Source: Neocallimastix lanati (nom. inval.) (taxonomy: Eukaryota; Neocallimastigomycota; Neocallimastigomycetes; Neocallimastigales; Neocallimastigaceae). Taken from it: 64,000 bases of DNA. Shown here piece after piece: positions 51,604 through 64,000 of this stretch (position 1 is the first letter of the stretch; every line of letters begins with the position of its first letter). The notes under the pieces are model-generated. The model was not told the origin of the DNA, ran no database searches, and was given only the letters and a program-made list of their open reading frames with translations. The DNA lies in contig JACVTC010000185.1 in the NCBI GenBank assembly GCA_016946835.1, positions 103,501 through 167,500 of the forward strand. The letters are read 5' to 3'. The translations under genes and the position numbers were made by a program.

Positions 51604-53050
51604 TAGAAAATTTAAGAATTTTTAAGAATGATAATAACAATAGCTTCTATATTTAATTGGAACATTCAACAATTAGATGTGAAAAGTGCATATCTCAATG
51701 ATGAATTGCACAATGATATTGATATGAAACTACCCGAAGGCCATGAAAATTATAACAAAGGTTATTATAAATTAAATAAGGCATTATACGGTTTGAAGCA
51801 AGCTGGTCACGAATGGAACCAAACAATTAACATGTTTTTGATTAAAAAAGGACTATATCAATTAAGAAGTGAACAATGTTTATTTATTAAGTGGGGTAAT
51901 ACAAACAATGTAGTATGTTTAGTAGTTTTATTTGTTGATGACATGCTAATAATAGATATTAAAGAAGTAATTTTTAATATTATTAATATTATTAATATTA
52001 TTAGGAATAATTTTAAAATATTCAAGTGAAAAAAGGGGTTAATTAAATGTTAGAAAAAATAAATTTGGATATACAATCTCAAGAAAACTATATTGAAAAC
52101 ATTTTAAAAAAATTTAATATTAAAGAAAATCAAAAAGCTTCTACTCCATGTATTGGTGATGATGTTAAACTAATTAATAAAACACCTTTTGATAAGAATA
52201 TTTACCAGAGTACAGTTAGTTGTCTAATACATATATCTAAATCAACAAGACCCGATATATCCTCTGTTAGTAAAGTATTAAGAAAAAAATTAAATCCAAC
52301 AATATTAGATTGGAAAAAAGTAGTCAATACTCTTAAAAATATTTAAATTAAACTAAGAATTATTATATTTCATATTAAAATATAGGAGAATTAATTGATG
52401 ATACAAATTCTAATTTCGCTAGAGATTTATCAAATAGCAAATCTACATCAGGAAATATTTTTTACTTAACCTCTGGACGAATCGCCTGGATGTCCAGACA
52501 ACAACAATCGGTAACAAAATCTACTGCAGAAGCAGAATATATTCCTCTTTCTGAAGCTGTAGCAAATGGTTTATGGATAAAAAATATGCTTAATGAAATA
52601 TTCAAAAAGAAATTTGAAATAAACCTTAATGGAGACAACAGAGTATCTTTATTTACTGCTGCTATTAGTAAAAAAAATAAGATATGTTAGGGTCAACTAT
52701 CACTACTTCAAAGAAAATATTGAAAGAAAATAAGTAATTTCACATTTCAATAAATTTTGATAAAATTTAATAGAAATTTTAATAAAAGATGTTAATAAAA
52801 GTCAAATAACTAATTTTGCAAACAAAGTCTTTGATAATACTTTGTTTAGGGGGGGAATGTTAGAAAACTAGTATTTTTAGTTTAAATTTTTAATTAACAC
52901 TTTTTTCAATACTTTTATTTTTATTATAATTTTAGATATTTAATAGAACATTACAAATAAATAGGATATATTACAATATTATATAGTTTATATAGTTTAT
53001 GATACAAATAAACTAGTTTTATATTATTGCCATTAAATCATGTATTTAAT
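51603..53050 (+). mobile_element. Ty1/copia fragment III (RT-RNase H and 3' LTR start)
   Basis: Plus-strand relic starting inside RT: FNWNIQQLDVKSAYLNDELH and KALYGLKQAGHEW (51655-51810), FVDDMLI (about 51930-51950), then frame changes, TPFDKNIYQSTVSCLIHIS and STRPDISSVSKVL (about 52185-52285), and RNase H (KSTSGNIFYLTSGRIAWMSR, QQQSVTKSTAEAEYIPLSEA, 52440-52565). A polypurine tract AGGGGGGGAA at about 52848-52857 is followed by TGTTAGAAAAC at 52858, the expected start of a 3' LTR. The LTR end was not found with confidence. Stops at 52027 and 52344 and frame jumps make it non-functional. Confidence 0.9.
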
Positions 53051-53819
53051 ATAATAAATATAATAAATAAGTACGTTCCATGGAATGTAATTTTTATGAA
53101 TATAAAAATATTAAATTATGTATTATTTTTAAAAAATTAAGTTCATTAATAAAAAATAGAATTTTTGTAAAAGTTCAAGGTTTAATCTCAATATAAAAGT
53201 TAAAATTAAAAGTTTTATAAAATCTTTATATCAAATTTATAAATAAAATATTCATTAAAAATAAATATTTAAATAAAAGTTTTAGAATAAAAAATAAAAA
53301 ACTTTTTAACCTTTTATGTTTTTTTTTTTAGTATTCATAAAATTAATGATATATAAAAATTATTAATAAAAATATTTAATCAATTTTTATTGTACATTTA
53401 TAAAAAAAACTTTTGTTTTATAATATAAAAATTGTTTGTAAAAATATAAAAATAAAAATATTTAATAAAAAATTTGTTTTAGGGTATTCATAAAATTAAT
53501 GATATATATATATAAATATATAAAAGTTATTAATAAAAATATAATAATTATAATAAAATAATTTTAATATTTTTTTTTCTTAATTTTAATATTTTTATTT
53601 TAATTCTAATATTTATTTTTTTTTTTTTTTTAATTTTAGTATTTTTTTTTTTTTGAATTTTAATATTTTTATTTTTATTTTTATTTTTATTTTTATTTTT
53701 TTTAATATTTTTAAATTAAAAAATATTTAAATTTTAAACTATTATGATTTTAAATTAATTATAATTTTAACTATTAATAATAATTTTGTACTACAGAATT
53801 CTGATAATCTTTTTCATTT
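53051..53819. other. AT-rich spacer
   Basis: TTTTTA-type low complexity (53560-53705) and no coding signal. May contain the end of the copia 3' LTR. Confidence 0.5.
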
Positions 53820-54200
53820 AATCATTATTCTGCCATATATTACAAATCAGTATTTATGTTATTTAAATTAAGCATTTAAATGATAATTCAACAATATCAT
53901 TTATAGGTCTTCCATTATCAGTTAATTTGGATTCCATAGTTTTGAATTTTTTAATTAAAATATTGATTTCATTAGTTTTTCCTTATTCTTTTTTTTTTCT
54001 TCAAATTTCTGCATTTTTCCTTTTTTTAATCATTATAAGATAAAGATTTTTCATGTTTTAATGCATATATTAATATATAAAAAGATGGAATTTTTTTGGA
54101 AATAATTTATTTAACTAATTATTGAAAGATTCTGACGCATTAGTTGTTATAACAATATTTTCTATATTGTTATAATTCCAATTTTTATCATTTTTTGAGT

Positions 54201-54253
<53 letters not shown>

Positions 54254-54570
54254 TATTCTAAAATTTTCAAAAATTAGTATTATTATTTGTTTCACACCTA
54301 ATTTTATTATAAATATCAATTATATTCAGGATTTACAAGAGATAAGTTATAAATTACTTAATAATATATATATATATATATTATATAATACTTCATTACA
54401 ACATATTTTATTTTTTTTTTAAACTCTAATGCTCTTTCATAGAGCCAAATACAGTATTTAATATTTATATTAGGAAATATTTTTTCTGCAGCATTAGATA
54501 CCCCATTTTCTAAATCACAATGAAAAAATTTTGTAGGAATTATAGTATTAGTGCTATACTAATAGAATTT
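53820..54570 (-). pseudogene. MULE-family transposase relic
   Basis: Minus-strand pieces resemble the MULE (Mutator-like) transposase: PTKFFHCDLENGVSNAAEKI and FPNINIKYCIWLYERALEFK (about 54545-54430), a poly(A) insertion (poly(T) at 54202-54247 on +), WNYNNIENIVITTNASESFN (about 54180-54125), LNKLFPKK, a shifted frame LIYALKHEKSLSYND (about 54070-54030), and KKFKTMESKLTDNGRPINDI then VELSFKCLI (about 53965-53875). The HCD and (N)NASESFN motifs are the family hallmarks. N-terminal part and terminal inverted repeats not found. Confidence 0.7.
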
Positions 54571-55199
54571 TTTTTTATTTCTTCTATATATAATAAAAAA
54601 TTGTGATTAAATATTAAATAAATATATTAAATTATATATTGTTTAAATTCTTTTAAATAAATATTTTATTTAATAAAATTTTTAAAAAACAAAGTATTTT
54701 CTTTATTATTTGTTATTAATTATTTTTTTTAATTAAAAAGTATTTCTTAAGAAAATGGCATATTTTAAAATTTTTAAAAAATAAAACATAATTATTTATT
54801 ATATATTTAATTATTTAATTTGAATAAATTAGTATTAATTATTCAGTTTTTTTTATTATTTAATTTATAAGAATATTTTTAAGACTATATTGTGTTTTTT
54901 AATATTTAAAATTAATTATATAATGCTTAATTATTAATTTAATCAATTTTATTAATTATTCTAAATAAATACATTATTATTATTATTATTTTTTTTTTTT
55001 TATTAATTATAAAACGTTTTTAAGAAAATATTTTTTTTATAAACTGGAAAATAAAATATTTTTATTTTTAATGTTTAGAAAATAAAATACTTAAATAACA
55101 AATAATAGATAAAATAAATAATTTTTATAATTAAAAAAAAAAAAAAAAAAAAACTGAATAATTAATAATAATAATAATAATATATATATATATTTTTTA
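54571..55199. other. AT-rich spacer
   Basis: No gene; AAATAA/TTTATT low complexity and short homopolymers. Confidence 0.5.
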
Positions 55200-55385
55200 T
55201 TTCCAATATGTACTGTCCTTTAGCCCCCCTCAAGGCATGGAAATATTAAGGTAGTCGCAACATATCGGTATGCTTTCGCATAGGAGGTTGTTTTCCCTGT
55301 TGGACGGCTTTACTGAGTGTTCAGCATTGGCGTTTTGATATGTATATTATTTTAGGGAGAGTTGCATTTCGCCAAATGGCGTATT
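55200..55385 (-). mobile_element. LINE C-terminal tail remnant (copy H)
   Basis: On the minus strand, about 55345-55215 reads YQNANAEHSVKPSNRE... and later CDYLNISMP, parallel to copy G at 40.05-40.14 kb (CQNANAEYSVRSSGR...DYLNI). The DNA block GACTACCTTAATATT(C/T)CCA is shared. The adjacent sequence at 55353-55385 (GCATTTCGCCAAATGGCGTA) holds a short inverted repeat and an (AAAT)n tract follows. Confidence 0.7.
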
Positions 55386-55389
55386 AATA

Positions 55390-55432
<43 letters not shown>

Positions 55433-56328
55433 AAATTCAAAATACATTTTTTAAAACTTTTTTTTTATAATATTTATTTAATAAAAATTCAAAATATGTT
55501 TTTTAAAACTTTTTTATAATATTTATTTATTAATCAATATTCTTTAAATATTATTTTTACAAATAAAATATTTTTAATATTTTGTAAAATAGTAATAAAA
55601 TAATTATTTATAATATTTAGTTATAAAAATATATTTAATTATAAAGATATATTTTAATATTTTTTAAAATAGTAATAAAATACTTATTTATAATACTTAT
55701 TTATATATTTAATAACGATTATTATTATTTCATTATTATAAAAATATTATTATTGATGTTTCACTAATTATTGCTATATTTTATATTATTTATATATTAT
55801 ATATTATATATTATTTATTATTTATTATTAATTTATGACATAAAATACTATAAGAATAACTTTTTTTATGTTTTTCTATTTGTAAATAATAATAATTATT
55901 AGTTATAATTATAATCGTCATCATCATTATTATTATTGACTTACAAGGCATTTATTTAAATATATATGAAAAAAAAAATTTTTTTTTAGTATTTAAATAT
56001 TTACTTTAAAAAAATAAATACATCAATATTGGTAAATTTAATTTTTATACATAAGCCACGTTTCAAAATGCAATGTTCAGAAATAATCATATGACTACAC
56101 ATGACACATGATTTGAAGCTTATTATATATATATATATTTACATATCTCCCTTCAAACCTAGTTATTCTAAAAGATAAATTTGTTTTATTATATTATTTC
56201 AAGGATAAATAGATTTTTATAGTTAATATGAATTTTAAAAAAGATTTCCATATAAAAATATTTAAAATACAACCGACATTTTTTATATTATAACTTTATA
56301 AAGTTTATTTTATTTTATTATTTTATTA

Positions 56329-56368
<40 letters not shown>

Positions 56369-56435
56369 TTTTGTATTATATAAATAATAAAATTAATGAA
56401 ATGAATTATTAATTAGTACTAGGAGTTTTAATAGC

Positions 56436-56466
<31 letters not shown>

Positions 56467-56472
56467 TTAATA
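55386..56472. other. AT-rich spacer upstream of the receptor-like gene
   Basis: (AAAT)n at 55390-55430, a degenerate roughly 65-bp direct repeat at about 55433-55535 (both halves with AAAATTCAAAATA and TTTTTTAAAACTTTTTT), and (TA)n then poly(T) at 56328-56372, about 120 bp before the start codon. No gene seen. Confidence 0.6.
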
Positions 56473-56493
56473 ATGCATATATACATATATAAT

Positions 56494-63720
<7,227 letters not shown>

Positions 63721-63733
63721 GTAAGTTAATCAA

Positions 63734-63784
<51 letters not shown>

Positions 63785-64000
63785 AAAATAATAAATGCAT
63801 TTATATTTTGATTTCTTATTAAAAATTAATATTCTAATGTATTACTTTTAAAATAAGTAATACATTAGAAAATTAATTTTTAATAATTCTTTAAGAGAAA
63901 AAAAAAATTCAAATAATGATATTTAATATATATTTATTTTTATACTAAAATAAAAAAAAATTCAAATAATAACATAATAAATATTTTTATATTTAAAATA
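63721..64000. other. Intron 17 (partial) to window end
   Basis: Begins with a GTAAGT donor at 63721. Contains (TA)n-(GA)n at 63745-63782 and an inverted pair around 63834-63865 (TTCTAATGTATTACTT and its complement). The next exon is outside the window. Confidence 0.6.

Noticed and set aside
53875-53965. copia gag remnant (KKFKTMESKLTDNGRPIND)
   Set aside because: First read as gag, but it is collinear with the MULE pieces to its right and better explained as the C-terminus of that transposase.

Overview
This window is extremely AT-rich eukaryotic DNA. It has short AT-rich GT-AG introns, long (AAT)n, (TTA)n, (AAAT)n and poly(A)/poly(T) tracts, proteins full of Asn/Ser/Glu homopolymers, and many decayed retroelements. 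The best fit is an anaerobic gut fungus (Neocallimastigomycota, e.g. the Piromyces/Neocallimastix/Anaeromyces group). This is inferred from base composition, gene architecture and the receptor-like gene at the right end. A dictyostelid-like amoeba is the main alternative. No bacterial signals, tRNA, rRNA or CRISPR were seen.

Layout. 0.66-3.0 kb: a 5'-truncated single-ORF LINE (+). 3.4-10.3 kb: a CLC chloride channel/transporter gene (-) that I could assemble into 16 exons with every splice phase agreeing (1278 aa). 12.4-20.4 kb: a giant low-complexity gene (-) whose N-terminus resembles the Scm3/HJURP centromere chaperone domain, with a frame slip in a poly(A) run. 21.1-25.0 kb: a cluster of LINE relics (-), one with an internal deletion joining its endonuclease region to its post-RT region. 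25.5 and 29.5-30.0 kb: two paralogous small membrane proteins (-) with the same acidic/TM/basic module, but with the GGPQGG repeat at opposite ends. 30-35.6 kb: a mostly empty AT desert with local duplications. 35.6-36.9 kb: an intact HxxxDG acyltransferase (+), with a rotted copy at 41.2 kb. 37.7-38.1 kb: a minisatellite. 38.4-39.0 kb: an ankyrin pseudogene split by a LINE tail. 43.95-44.9 kb: an unrecognised gene (-). 48.5-53.1 kb: a Ty1/copia graveyard with three RT copies. 53.8-54.6 kb: a MULE transposase relic. 56.5 kb to beyond 63.7 kb: a many-exon gene (+) for a secreted or membrane protein with a parallel beta-helix-like ectodomain, an EGF-like knot and a first TM helix. It runs towards the window end and is possibly a class-C-GPCR-like receptor.

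The living genes are mostly independent: ion transport, a putative centromere factor, a small membrane protein pair, an acyltransferase and a receptor. Repeats link the loci. One minisatellite core occurs at 37.7 kb, in intron 2 of the receptor gene and in intron 7 of the same gene. A 58-bp SINE-like unit occurs at 40.7 kb and in another receptor intron, where its poly(A) tail runs into the predicted splice acceptor. LINE C-terminal tails sharing an NAE-x-(S/T/A)-(V/I)-(R/K) signature occur at 21.5, 22.4, 40.1 and 55.3 kb. The most noteworthy coding observation is that the CLC protein has Gln in place of the gating Glu (GTQGP instead of GKEGP) while keeping the proton Glu.
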